The notes: a model not told the origin generated them from the letters alone. Counted from the first letter of the stretch, positions 26,079 to 34,655 are shown. The stretch is DNA of 64,000 nucleotides from Peptoniphilus_A sp022767005 (GCF_050315115.1 NZ_JBNPOJ010000002.1:62001-126000), one strand, 5' to 3'. Translations and numbers: made by a program.

Positions 26079-26903
26079 ATGACTTTTGAATATTCGCTAG
26101 CACAACTCACTGTTTTAGAAACTTCACCTGTTGAAATTGCAAAAATTGCAACAGAATGTGGTTATGATTATGTTAGTTTAAGACAAATTTATATGGGTGT
26201 TAAAGGCGAAAAAATTTATGATTTAAGAAAAGATAAAAAATTAATGCAGGAACTAAAGGGAATTTTAAAAAACACGGGGCTCAAAGTTTTAGATATAGAA
26301 TTAGCAAGAATATTTGATGGTGTAAATATAAAAGATTATGAACCTGCTATGGAAACCTGTAGAGAACTTGGCGGAAAGCATATTTTGTCATCTATATGGA
26401 CTGATAACAAAGATTTTTACACAGAAGAATTTGCGAAACTTTGTGATTTAGCAAAAAGCAATGGACTAACAGTTGATGTAGAATATGTGCCAATAGCAGG
26501 AGTTAACAACTTGAAACAAACAGTAGAATTGTTAAATGATGTTAACAGAGATAATGCTGGTATAATGTTAGACATGCATCACATTCATAGAGCAGGAGAT
26601 AATACAGAAGATATAGCTAAAATTCCTAAAGAATGGTTCCATTTTGCACACTTATGTGATGCAAGTGGAGAGATTCCTAAAGAAAAAGAAGAAATGATTA
26701 GAATAATGAGAGAAGCTAGGGATTATGTTGGCGATGGTGGAATAGACATTGCTTCTATACTAAATAGCATGCCAATAGTTCCTTACTCCATTGAATTACC
26801 AAATAGTGCTCATATAAAAGAATATGGCTTAAAAGGACATGCTCAAAATTGCTTAGATAAAGCAAAAGCATATTGTAATAAATTTGTAAAAGGGAGGGAA
26901 TAA
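26079..26903 (+). CDS. Sugar phosphate isomerase/epimerase-like TIM barrel (IolE / dehydroshikimate dehydratase-like)
   Basis: 274 residues of the xylose-isomerase-like TIM-barrel superfamily. The four metal ligands appear in order as E135 (DVEYVP), D165 (LDMHH), H191 (FAHLCD) and E239 (SIELPN). Members include inosose dehydratase IolE, hydroxypyruvate isomerase and 3-dehydroshikimate dehydratase. Next to a shikimate-dehydrogenase-like gene, a dehydratase or isomerase acting on its keto product is the natural guess. The strong AAGGAGG site fixes the start. The stop overlaps the next start (TAATG). Confidence 0.8.
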   Translation: MTFEYSLAQLTVLETSPVEIAKIATECGYDYVSLRQIYMGVKGEKIYDLRKDKKLMQELKGILKNTGLKVLDIELARIFDGVNIKDYEPAMETCRELGGKHILSSIWTDNKDFYTEEFAKLCDLAKSNGLTVDVEYVPIAGVNNLKQTVELLNDVNRDNAGIMLDMHHIHRAGDNTEDIAKIPKEWFHFAHLCDASGEIPKEKEEMIRIMREARDYVGDGGIDIASILNSMPIVPYSIELPNSAHIKEYGLKGHAQNCLDKAKAYCNKFVKGRE

Positions 26904-27835
26904 TGGAAAAAGAAAGAGATGTAATACTTTGTGAGGTTGGATTAAGAGATGGTTTACAAAATGAAAAATCTTTTCTTACAACGGATGAAAAAGTTGAAAT
27001 TTTAAACAAATTAACAGATGCGGGCTTTAAGATAATAGAAGTAGGTTCTTTTATGAGTCCAAAAGCTGTACCTCAAATGGCAGACACAGATGAGGTATTT
27101 AAAAAAGCAAAATTAAAACAAGATGTAGAGTATAGAGCTTTAATAGCTAATTTAAAGGGTGTTGAAAGAGCAATTGATTGTGGATGCAAAAAAGTTAAAT
27201 TAAATGTTTCTGCAAGCTATGCTCATAATATTGCTAATTTGAATATGACTCCAGAAGAAAGTGTTAATGGTTTTAAGGATTGTGTAAAACTTGCTAGAGA
27301 AAATAATATTGAGGTTTCAGGATCAATATCTATGCCTTTTGGTTCTCCTTGGGAAGATGAAATTCCTATGAAAGATATAGAAACTATTATTGAGGCATAT
27401 TTAAAAAATGATATTAATGAACTATCACTTTCAGACGCTTCAGGGTTAGCAAATCCTCTACAAGTAAAAGAGATAGTTAGACATGTGAAAAACAAATATA
27501 AGGATGTTAGTTGGATATTGCATTTTCATAATACTAGAGGATTGGGAATTGCAAATATACTAGCAGGTTTAGAAGAAGGAGTTAAAAAATTTGACACTTC
27601 TTTTGCAGGATTAGGAGGATGTCCTTTTGTTCCTGGTGCCGCAGGTAATGTATCCACAGAAGATGTTTTGAATATGTTTAACCAAATGAAGATTAACACA
27701 GGAATAAATATTGATACAGTAATTGAAATTGGACAAAAAATAAGACAAAAGGTAAATCATGATGTTGGAAGCTATGTATTAAAGGCTGGAAAATCAGATG
27801 ATTTAAAATTAGAACTTCCTAAGAAAAAAAGTTAG
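26903..27835 (+). CDS. HMG-CoA lyase-like DRE-TIM metallolyase
   Basis: 310 residues. Family cleaves 3-hydroxy-3-methylglutaryl-CoA to acetyl-CoA and acetoacetate. The active-site set is complete: R15-D16 in GLRDGLQN, H207 and H209 in LHFHN, C240 in GLGGCPFVPGAAGNVSTED and N249. C240 is 33 residues after H207, the same spacing as in the human enzyme. Related lyases act on other 3-hydroxyacyl-CoAs, and here the acyl-CoA could come from the acylating dehydrogenase of the same operon. No leucine-degradation genes are present. Confidence 0.85.
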   Translation: MEKERDVILCEVGLRDGLQNEKSFLTTDEKVEILNKLTDAGFKIIEVGSFMSPKAVPQMADTDEVFKKAKLKQDVEYRALIANLKGVERAIDCGCKKVKLNVSASYAHNIANLNMTPEESVNGFKDCVKLARENNIEVSGSISMPFGSPWEDEIPMKDIETIIEAYLKNDINELSLSDASGLANPLQVKEIVRHVKNKYKDVSWILHFHNTRGLGIANILAGLEEGVKKFDTSFAGLGGCPFVPGAAGNVSTEDVLNMFNQMKINTGINIDTVIEIGQKIRQKVNHDVGSYVLKAGKSDDLKLELPKKKS

Positions 27836-27870
27836 ATTTTAGTGTAATATGAAAGAAAAAGGTGTTAAGA

Positions 27871-28731
27871 ATGACAAAAACTAAAAGATTGAGAGATTTA
27901 ATTAACGGGAAAGACGCTGTAGTAGCTCCATGCGCATTTGATGCTTTATCTGCAAGATTAATTGAGTATAGCGGATTTGACTTAGTTGCAACAACTGGTT
28001 TTGGAATGCATGGCACAATGCTAGGCGTACCTGATAATGGGCTTTTAACATTTACAGAAATGCTAAGAATGTGTAGAAATATGTCCAGTGCTATTGATAT
28101 TCCAATGATGGCAGATGCTGAAGGCGGATATGGCAATGCAATTAATACAAGTAGAACCATAACAGAATTTGAAAATGCTGGAGTAGCAGGACTTTTTATA
28201 GAAGATCAAGTTTTACCTCCAAATTGTCCTTATATAAAAGGAACTAGATTGATTCCAGTAGAGGAAATGGTAAGTAAAATAAAAGCAGCTGTTGACGCAA
28301 GAAAAGATCCTAACTTTGTAATAGTTGCAAGAACTGATGCACCTTTTGAAGAAGCCGTTGAAAGATTAAATATATTTGCAGAAGCAGGAGCTGATATGGT
28401 TAAGCCAATGCCTCACTCAAGGAAAGAATTGGAAGATTACCCTAAGTATTTAAAGGCACCAATTCATTTAGGATTCACTTATGGAAAGGAAACAACGAAG
28501 GGAATAACAGCAAAAGACTGTGGTGAAATGGGATATAAAATTATTACATTCCCATTTGCACAATTAATGTCAAGTGTATCAGCTCAAATTGCTATATTAG
28601 ATGAAATTAAAAAGAATGGAACTGATGAAGCATTTTACGAAAAAATGATTTCATTTGAAAAGTATTTAGATACAGTAAATATTGATAAATATAATGAAAT
28701 GGATAAAAGATATATGTTTAATTTAGATTAA
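27871..28731 (+). CDS. Isocitrate lyase/PEP mutase superfamily lyase
   Basis: 286 residues. The order of blocks is that of methylisocitrate and dimethylmalate lyases: PCAFDALSARLIEYSGFD, MMADAEGGYGNA (D82, E84), FIEDQVLPPNCPYIKG (E111, C119) and VARTDA. A cysteine lies where these lyases carry the KRCGH acid, but its flanks are altered, and the usual second Asp of the metal site is Glu. Expected chemistry is C-C cleavage of a 2-hydroxy acid to pyruvate or oxaloacetate-type products. ATG 27871 is preferred over GTG 27862, which falls inside the AAAGGTG ribosome site. Last gene before the terminator. Confidence 0.8.
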   Translation: MTKTKRLRDLINGKDAVVAPCAFDALSARLIEYSGFDLVATTGFGMHGTMLGVPDNGLLTFTEMLRMCRNMSSAIDIPMMADAEGGYGNAINTSRTITEFENAGVAGLFIEDQVLPPNCPYIKGTRLIPVEEMVSKIKAAVDARKDPNFVIVARTDAPFEEAVERLNIFAEAGADMVKPMPHSRKELEDYPKYLKAPIHLGFTYGKETTKGITAKDCGEMGYKIITFPFAQLMSSVSAQIAILDEIKKNGTDEAFYEKMISFEKYLDTVNIDKYNEMDKRYMFNLD

Positions 28732-28772
28732 CATAAAGAATAATATCCTAACCCAATAGTATAATCTAACCA

Positions 28773-28803
28773 ATTGTGGTGCAAATAGCGCCACAATTTT
28801 TTT
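28773..28803 (+). terminator. Terminator of the catabolic operon
   Basis: ATTGTGGTGC/GCGCCACAAT, 10 bp with one G-U pair and an AAATA loop, then at least six T. Confidence 0.85.
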
Positions 28804-28886
28804 AATAAATTTTAAGTATTTTCTTCTATATATTGTATGAAATCAACAAATTTTATTATGTTTTCAAAAAAACTTTTAAGTTTGTA

Positions 28887-28940
28887 ATAAAAAACTGACC
28901 TTTTAAAGTTAGATTTTAACTCTAGTTTTGTGGGTCAGTT
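28887..28940 (-). terminator. Terminator of argGH
   Basis: On the minus strand AACTGACC/GGTCAGTT closes a long loop and is followed by TTTTTATT. Confidence 0.7.
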
Positions 28941-28953
28941 CACTTATTTGAAA

Positions 28954-30330
28954 TTATTTTATTTTACTTATAAAATTTTTTAAATTATTTATTTGAATAT
29001 TTACTGCATCCTTTGCAGGACCACCATAGACATTGCGATTTTCTAAAGATTTTTCTATTGTTATAAAATCATAAAGATCTTTTTCAAAAACTTTGTGAAA
29101 TTCTTTATATTTTTTTAGACTTATATCTTCAAGTTTTAAGTTTTTTTCTATTGAATAATTAACAATTTGACCAACTACGCTATAAGCTTCACGAAAAGCT
29201 ATGCCCTTTAATACTAAATAATCAGCTAAATCTGTTGCATTTAAAAATCCTTTTTCAGCAGAATTTTTCATTTTTTCCTTATTAATATAAATTGTATTTA
29301 AAATCCCCTTCATAATTTTTAAAGAATTAAAAACTGTTTTTATTGAATCAAAAAGAGGTTCCTTGTCTTCTTGAAAATCCTTATTATAAGAAAGAGGCGT
29401 GCCCTTTAAAACTGTAAAAAGTGCGAATAAATCTCCATAACATCTACCGCTTTTGCCCCTTATTAATTCAGCCATGTCAGGATTTTTCTTTTGAGGCATT
29501 ATACTTGAACCAGTAGAAAATTTATCAGAAAACTTAACAAAATTATATTCACTACTGGAAAAATAAATTAGTTCTTCACAAAGTCTTGAAAGATGAGTCA
29601 TAATTACTGAATTATTAAATAAAATTTCAAGTACATAATCTCTATCAGAAACGGAATCCATAGAATTTTCTGTTGGCTTTTTAAAGCCCAATAATTTTGA
29701 AGTCATAAATCTATCGATGTTAAAACTTGTTGTAACAAGAGCACAGCTTCCAAGGGGATTTTCATCTAATCTATTAAAAGTATCTTCTAATCTATTAAGA
29801 TCCCTACAAAACATTTGGGCATAACTTAAAATATAATGAGCAAAAGTTGTTACTTGAGCATGCTGCATATGAGTGAAACCAGGCATTATTGTTTCTATAT
29901 TTTTTTCTGCTAAATCAATAATTGTTTCAATTAATTCCAATAACTTTATTTTTATTTCTTTCAATGATTTTTTAGAATATAATCTTAAATCTAAGGCACA
30001 TTGATCATTTCTTGACCTAGCTGTGTGAAGCTTTTTCCCCACAACACCCACTCTTTTTGTTAGTTCATTTTCCACAAAAGAATGGATGTCTTCTTCCTTT
30101 AAATTAATTTCAAGTTTTCCTTCTTTTATTTCGTCTAAAATATTTTGAAGTTCGCGTGAAATAATTTTTTCTTCGTTTTGCGTTATTATTCCAACTTTAC
30201 TGAGCATTTTTACATGAGCAAGAGAACCTATTATATCTTCCTCAAATAAAATTTTATCGAAGTCAATGGACTTATTGAATTCATGTGTAAAATTTTCAAG
30301 TCCGTCTAAGTGACTGCCCCATAAATACAT
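28954..30330 (-). CDS. argH: Argininosuccinate lyase
   Basis: 458 residues. Last step of arginine synthesis: argininosuccinate to arginine and fumarate. LWGSHLDG is a slightly divergent form of the usual LWGGRF start. TARSRNDQ and the superfamily signature GSSIMPQKKNPD are intact. It follows argG with a one-base gap and depends on the argG T-box. No argB, argC, argD or argJ is in the window, so citrulline is probably supplied from elsewhere. Confidence 0.96.
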   Translation of the reverse strand: MYLWGSHLDGLENFTHEFNKSIDFDKILFEEDIIGSLAHVKMLSKVGIITQNEEKIISRELQNILDEIKEGKLEINLKEEDIHSFVENELTKRVGVVGKKLHTARSRNDQCALDLRLYSKKSLKEIKIKLLELIETIIDLAEKNIETIMPGFTHMQHAQVTTFAHYILSYAQMFCRDLNRLEDTFNRLDENPLGSCALVTTSFNIDRFMTSKLLGFKKPTENSMDSVSDRDYVLEILFNNSVIMTHLSRLCEELIYFSSSEYNFVKFSDKFSTGSSIMPQKKNPDMAELIRGKSGRCYGDLFALFTVLKGTPLSYNKDFQEDKEPLFDSIKTVFNSLKIMKGILNTIYINKEKMKNSAEKGFLNATDLADYLVLKGIAFREAYSVVGQIVNYSIEKNLKLEDISLKKYKEFHKVFEKDLYDFITIEKSLENRNVYGGPAKDAVNIQINNLKNFISKIK

Positions 30331-30331
30331 A

Positions 30332-31552
30332 TTAAACTCCTTTATTTATCTTAGCATCAACAACTGTAGATAGTGAATATAAATTAATAAATCCTTCGGC
30401 ATCCTTGTGAGAATATAAGTTTTCTGCACCATCTCCAAAGGAAGCCAAGTCCTCGTTATAAAGTGAATATTTAGAGCTTACTCCTGCTGGGATTATATTT
30501 CCCTTGTAAAGTTTTAGTTTAACCTTACCAGTTACATTTTTTGAAATTTCGTTGCTAAAGGCAAGTAGACCCCTTAAAGAATTTGAATACCATTTTCCAT
30601 CGTAGACAAGATCGGCAAATTTAATTGATAAATAATTTTTAAGATGTGCTGAATCTTTGTCTAAAGTGATGGATTCCAAAATTTCAAGTGCCTTATATAA
30701 TATTGCTCCACCTGGATTTTCGTAAACTCCACGGCTTTTCATTCCCACAAGACGATTTTCAACTATATCATCAATACCAATTCCATTTTCACCGCCAATC
30801 TTATTCAAATATTTTAAAAGATTTGCAGGTGTCATTTTTTCTCCATTTACTGCAGTAGCTTCTCCACTTTGAAATTCAATTTCTAAGTCAAAAACTTCAT
30901 CCTTTGCCTTCATTGGCGATACTGAAAGTTCTAAAATTTTATCATAATCTGGATAATTTTCTGGATTTTCAAGATCAAGACCTTCATGGGATAGATGCAT
31001 TATATTTAGATCTTTAGAATAATTTGTTTCCCTTGAAATTTTAAGTGGAATATTGTGTTCTTCTGCGTAATCAATTTCCTCTTCACGAGATTTTATATCC
31101 CAAATTCTCCAAGGTGCAATTATTGGCATTTCTGGTGCAAAGTGTTTTATTCCCATTTCAAAACGAATTTGATCATTACCTTTACCAGTACATCCGTGAC
31201 AAATAGCATCACAATTTTCTTTTTTTGCAATTTCAACTAGTGCTTTTGCTATTAGAGGTCTTGCTGTTGCAGTTCCGAGAAGATAATTCTTTTCGTACTT
31301 TGCACCAATTTTTAAAGTTGGAAATACAAAGTCTTTAACATATTCATCCACAAGATCTACTATATAAATTTTTGAAGCTCCTGTTTTTATTGCCTTTTCT
31401 TCAAGACCTTCAATTTCAGTTTTTTGTCCAACATTTCCAACGACTGCTATAACTTCGCAGTTATAATTTTCCTTTAGCCATGGAATTATTATAGATGTGT
31501 CAAGACCACCTGAATATGCTAGGGCAACTTTTTTATAATTATTATTTTTCAT
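30332..31552 (-). CDS. argG: Argininosuccinate synthase
   Basis: 406 residues. Joins citrulline and aspartate using ATP. The N-type ATP pyrophosphatase loop is AYSGGLDTS at the N-terminus, and GCTGKGNDQIRFE and GRGVYENPGG-like SRGVYENPGG follow. Normal family length. Its leader carries a T-box riboswitch with an arginine codon, so transcription should rise when tRNA-Arg is uncharged. Confidence 0.97.
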   Translation of the reverse strand: MKNNNYKKVALAYSGGLDTSIIIPWLKENYNCEVIAVVGNVGQKTEIEGLEEKAIKTGASKIYIVDLVDEYVKDFVFPTLKIGAKYEKNYLLGTATARPLIAKALVEIAKKENCDAICHGCTGKGNDQIRFEMGIKHFAPEMPIIAPWRIWDIKSREEEIDYAEEHNIPLKISRETNYSKDLNIMHLSHEGLDLENPENYPDYDKILELSVSPMKAKDEVFDLEIEFQSGEATAVNGEKMTPANLLKYLNKIGGENGIGIDDIVENRLVGMKSRGVYENPGGAILYKALEILESITLDKDSAHLKNYLSIKFADLVYDGKWYSNSLRGLLAFSNEISKNVTGKVKLKLYKGNIIPAGVSSKYSLYNEDLASFGDGAENLYSHKDAEGFINLYSLSTVVDAKINKGV

Positions 31553-31612
31553 TTTTTTCCTCCAAATTTCAAAACTTTAAAATATCTTACAATTGAGACT
31601 CAAAAAAAGTAT

Positions 31613-31827
31613 AAAAAAATCGCCCCTATAAAGGGACGAAAATCGTGGTACCACCCAAATTTGTATATTTCTATACCTCAAAAACTATAACGCGTAACCG
31701 TGCAAATCTAAATATCGAGATGCAAGTTCCAAGCTCCTATTCAAATTATCCTCCCTATTTTCTCTCACCAAACGAAAATTCTCTTAAAGTCTTAGATAAT
31801 TTTACTCGCTCTTCAAAACTTTTATTG
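31613..31827 (-). promoter_or_regulatory. T-box riboswitch, arginine (AGG), controlling argGH
   Basis: On the minus strand the T-box GGGTGGTACCACG (31656-31644) precedes a terminator hairpin CGTCCCT/AGGGGCG with a T run (31639-31613). In stem I, GAGTA on the 5' side faces TTTGAATAGGAGC on the 3' side. By the layout of known T-boxes (GAA, one base, specifier, A) the specifier is AGG at 31738-31736, an Arg codon. Confidence 0.88.
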
Positions 31828-31833
31828 TTTGAT

Positions 31834-31862
31834 ATCCTAACAAGATAAATCATATTTGTCAA
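31834..31862 (-). promoter_or_regulatory. Promoter of argGH
   Basis: On the minus strand TTGACA (31862-31857), a 17-bp spacer and TAGGAT (31839-31834), just before the T-box leader. Confidence 0.75.
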
Positions 31863-31984
31863 GAAGAATTAAAAAAAATTTTTATTTTTTCATTGTAAAA
31901 TTTTTTTATCTATTAAAGGCAACAAATAAATGTAATAAAAATAAATCGACAAAAATTTTTATTTGAAAAAATTTAAAAAAATTC

Positions 31985-32013
31985 TTGACAAATTCAATTT
32001 AGCATAGTAAAGT
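31985..32013 (+). promoter_or_regulatory. Promoter of the amino-acid ABC importer operon
   Basis: TTGACA (31985-31990), a 17-bp spacer and TAAAGT (32008-32013), just before the second T-box. Confidence 0.65.
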
Positions 32014-32019
32014 ATTTAG

Positions 32020-32233
32020 AAATCAATGAAGTGGAAAAAAAGTATTCCTATAACTTTTTTAGAGAGCAAGGTTAGGTGAAAGCTTGTAAAGGGAAAGAAT
32101 ATAATAGAACCACAGAGATTCTGTAAGGAAATTAGTATTTACAGAGGTTAACTGCCTTAAAGTTTTGAGATATCTAAAAGATAATTAGAGTGGTACCGCG
32201 GACTTCGCCTCTTTCATAGAGGCGATTTTTTTA
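32020..32233 (+). promoter_or_regulatory. T-box riboswitch, probably arginine (AGA), controlling an ABC importer
   Basis: The T-box TGGTACCGCG (32191-32200) precedes the terminator CGCCTCT/AGAGGCG with seven T (32206-32232). Stem I contains AGAGAGCAAGGTTAGGTG. Its base can pair GTGG (32031-32034) with CCAC (32110-32113). Directly before CCAC is AGA-A (AGA at 32106-32108), so AGA (Arg) is the best specifier candidate. ATA, one base after the upstream GAA, is the alternative. Confidence 0.85.
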
Positions 32234-32291
32234 TACTTTTTTTAGTCTTAATTGTGAGATATTGCAAAGTTTTAAAATTTGGAGGAAAAAA

Positions 32292-33101
32292 ATGAAAAAA
32301 ATAATAAGTATATCAGTAATAGTTTTAGCTGCCCTTATTTTATTTGTGGCATTATTTTTAAATAAGTCTAATGGTAATTCTAATGCAAGAATAAATGATA
32401 TTAAAAAATCTGGGAAAATTGTAATGGGATGTAATGCAAACTATCCACCTTTTGAATTTCACAAAAACATTGATGGAAAAGATAAAATTGTTGGATTTGA
32501 TGTTTTCATTGCAGAAGAAATTGCAAAGGATCTTGGAGTAAAACTTGAAATCTCAGATATGGAATTTTCATCTGTGCTTGCAAGTTTAGACTCTGGCGTA
32601 ATTGACCTTGCCCTTTCTGGAATTTCAAAGACTCCTGAAAGAGAAAAATCAATTTTATTTTCAAAGGTTTATTATGACCCAAAAAATTATTTATTAGTAA
32701 ATTCTAAGGATTTAGGAAAATATAAAGATGAAAAGAGTGTTGTTGATTTAACTATTGGAGTTCAGACAGCGACAGTTCAAGAGGAAATTGCAAAAAATTT
32801 AAAGATTAAAAATATTGTTTCACTACCAAAGACACCAGATTTAATTGCACAATTAAATCAAGGCTTGATCGATGGAATAATAGTTGAAAAAAGTGTTGGA
32901 GATAATTATGAACTTTCCAATAAAAATTTAAAGATGGAAAATAGTTTTTATTTTAAGGCTGAAACTAGCGGAACTGCTATTGGTCTTAAAAAAGGCGATG
33001 ACGAACTTTTAGAAGTAGTAAACAAAACGCTAGACCGATTAGAAAAGGAAGGCAAGCTTGAAAAATATTATGAAGATGCACTAGAACTTTCAACAAAGTA
33101 G
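32292..33101 (+). CDS. Amino-acid ABC transporter substrate-binding protein, probably arginine
   Basis: 269 residues of solute-binding family 3. An N-terminal hydrophobic segment (about 5-25) without a lipobox cysteine suggests membrane anchoring by an uncleaved signal. MGCNANYPPFEF, IVGFDVFIAEEIAKDLG and the carboxylate-binding arginine in SKTPEREKSILFS mark the binding cleft. ATG 32292 follows GGAGG by 6 bases. An upstream TTG frame was not used. The arginine-type T-box upstream is the main argument for arginine. Confidence 0.9.
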   Translation: MKKIISISVIVLAALILFVALFLNKSNGNSNARINDIKKSGKIVMGCNANYPPFEFHKNIDGKDKIVGFDVFIAEEIAKDLGVKLEISDMEFSSVLASLDSGVIDLALSGISKTPEREKSILFSKVYYDPKNYLLVNSKDLGKYKDEKSVVDLTIGVQTATVQEEIAKNLKIKNIVSLPKTPDLIAQLNQGLIDGIIVEKSVGDNYELSNKNLKMENSFYFKAETSGTAIGLKKGDDELLEVVNKTLDRLEKEGKLEKYYEDALELSTK

Positions 33102-33108
33102 GTGTTTC

Positions 33109-33906
33109 ATGGAAAATATATATAAACTGGAAAATAAAAAACTTTCAAAAAATAATATAATTAATTATTTAGTAATTTTTGCCTTTGTAATTTTTATCTT
33201 TATATTTGGCAATTTAATTATAAATTTTTTTAACACGACAGTAGAAATTTTTGAAAAGTACAGCTCCTATTATATAAAGGGACTTTTGACTACTATTTCA
33301 CTTTCCCTTATATCTGTAATTTTAGGTTCTATATTTGGATTATTTTTATATTTGATGAAATCTTCGGAAATAAAAAGTCTAAGTATCTTTGCAAATTTAT
33401 ACATTGAAATAATAAGAGGAACTCCAATGCTTACTCAAGTATTTTTTGTATTCTTTGGACTGGCAAGTATTATAAATTTTAAAAGTTTTGGAATTTCAAT
33501 TTCATCCTTTGCTTATGTAACAGGAGTTATTGCAGTGAGTTTAAACTCTGCGGCTTATGTATCTGAAATTATTAGAGCTGGTATAAATGCAATTGACAAA
33601 GGTCAAATGGAAGCGGCAATTTCTCTAGGAATGAAAAAATCTTTAGCAATGGAGGAGGTTATTCTTCCACAAGCTACAAAAAATATACTTCCAGCTCTTG
33701 CAAATGAATTTATTGCAGTAATAAAAGAGACTTCAATTATATCTACAATAGGTGTTACAGATATTATGTACAATGTAAACTTAGTTAGAGGTTCATCTTA
33801 TAAATCTTTAGAGCCACTTATAATTGGATCAATGCTTTATTTTGCAATTACTTTTACTCTTACGAGATTACTAAAATTTGTGGAGGGGAAATATGATAAA
33901 AATTGA
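33109..33906 (+). CDS. Amino-acid ABC transporter permease
   Basis: 265 residues with an N-terminal extension and about five or six membrane segments. EAAISLGMKKSLAMEEVILPQA is the EAA loop that contacts the ATPase, and ELIRGTP-like EIIRGTPMLTQ is typical of polar-amino-acid (HisM/GlnP) permeases. It overlaps the ATPase gene by 14 bases. Confidence 0.92.
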   Translation: MENIYKLENKKLSKNNIINYLVIFAFVIFIFIFGNLIINFFNTTVEIFEKYSSYYIKGLLTTISLSLISVILGSIFGLFLYLMKSSEIKSLSIFANLYIEIIRGTPMLTQVFFVFFGLASIINFKSFGISISSFAYVTGVIAVSLNSAAYVSEIIRAGINAIDKGQMEAAISLGMKKSLAMEEVILPQATKNILPALANEFIAVIKETSIISTIGVTDIMYNVNLVRGSSYKSLEPLIIGSMLYFAITFTLTRLLKFVEGKYDKN

Positions 33907-34615
33907 GAATTTATATAAATCCTTTGGAGATAAAGAAGTTTTAAAGGGAATAAACTTAGACATCAAAGATTCAACTGTTACAACAATAATTGGAGCAAGT
34001 GGATCAGGAAAATCAACTCTCCTTCGTACAATTAATCTCTTAGAAAAGTGTGATGATGGAAAAATCTTTCTCGATGGTTATGAAATAACTGGTGCAAATC
34101 CCAATTTAGAAAAAATAAGATTAAAAATTGGAATGGTTTTTCAAAACTTTAATTTATTTCCCAATAAATCTGTAATTGAGAATATTACTCTAGCACCAAT
34201 AAAAGTTAAAGGTGAAGATGAAAAATCTGCAAAGGAAAATGCAATTGCCCTTCTAAAAAGTATGGGTTTAGAAGATAAAGTGTACGCCTATCCAGACTCT
34301 CTATCTGGAGGTCAAAAGCAAAGGGTTGCCATAGCAAGAGCTCTTGCAAATAAACCGGAGGTACTTTTGTTTGATGAACCAACATCAGCCCTTGATCCAG
34401 AAATGGTAAAAGAAGTTTTAAATGTAATAAAAGCCCTTGCAAAAAGGGGTCTTACTATGATAATAGTAACTCATGAAATGGGTTTTGCGCGAGAAATTTC
34501 TGATAAAATTGTATTTATGAAAAATGGCATCGTAGAAGATATAGGTGATCCAAACTATATCTTTTATGAAACAAAAAATGAAAACACGAAAAAATTTTTA
34601 CAAGCTGTATTGTAA
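33893..34615 (+). CDS. Amino-acid ABC transporter ATP-binding protein
   Basis: 240 residues, GlnQ/ArtP type. Walker A GASGSGKST, signature LSGGQKQRVAIARAL, Walker B VLLFDEPTSALDP and VTHEMGFAREISD. ATG 33893 with GGAGGGG upstream is chosen over the in-frame TTG at 33878. Confidence 0.95.
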   Translation: MIKIENLYKSFGDKEVLKGINLDIKDSTVTTIIGASGSGKSTLLRTINLLEKCDDGKIFLDGYEITGANPNLEKIRLKIGMVFQNFNLFPNKSVIENITLAPIKVKGEDEKSAKENAIALLKSMGLEDKVYAYPDSLSGGQKQRVAIARALANKPEVLLFDEPTSALDPEMVKEVLNVIKALAKRGLTMIIVTHEMGFAREISDKIVFMKNGIVEDIGDPNYIFYETKNENTKKFLQAVL

Positions 34616-34618
34616 TTA

Positions 34619-34655
34619 AAAATTCCTTAGAAAATTAACTCTAAGGAATTTTTTT
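34619..34655 (+). terminator. Terminator of the importer operon
   Basis: AATTCCTTAG/CTAAGGAATT, 10-bp perfect stem, then seven T. Confidence 0.85.

Noticed and set aside
26903..27835. True HMG-CoA lyase of leucine degradation
   Set aside because: The active site fits, but no acyl-CoA carboxylase or dehydrogenase genes of that pathway adjoin it. The operon context suggests another acyl-CoA.
31645..31848. Plus-strand frame of 67 codons upstream of argG
   Set aside because: It lies antisense to the argG T-box leader, whose conserved RNA motifs explain this sequence.
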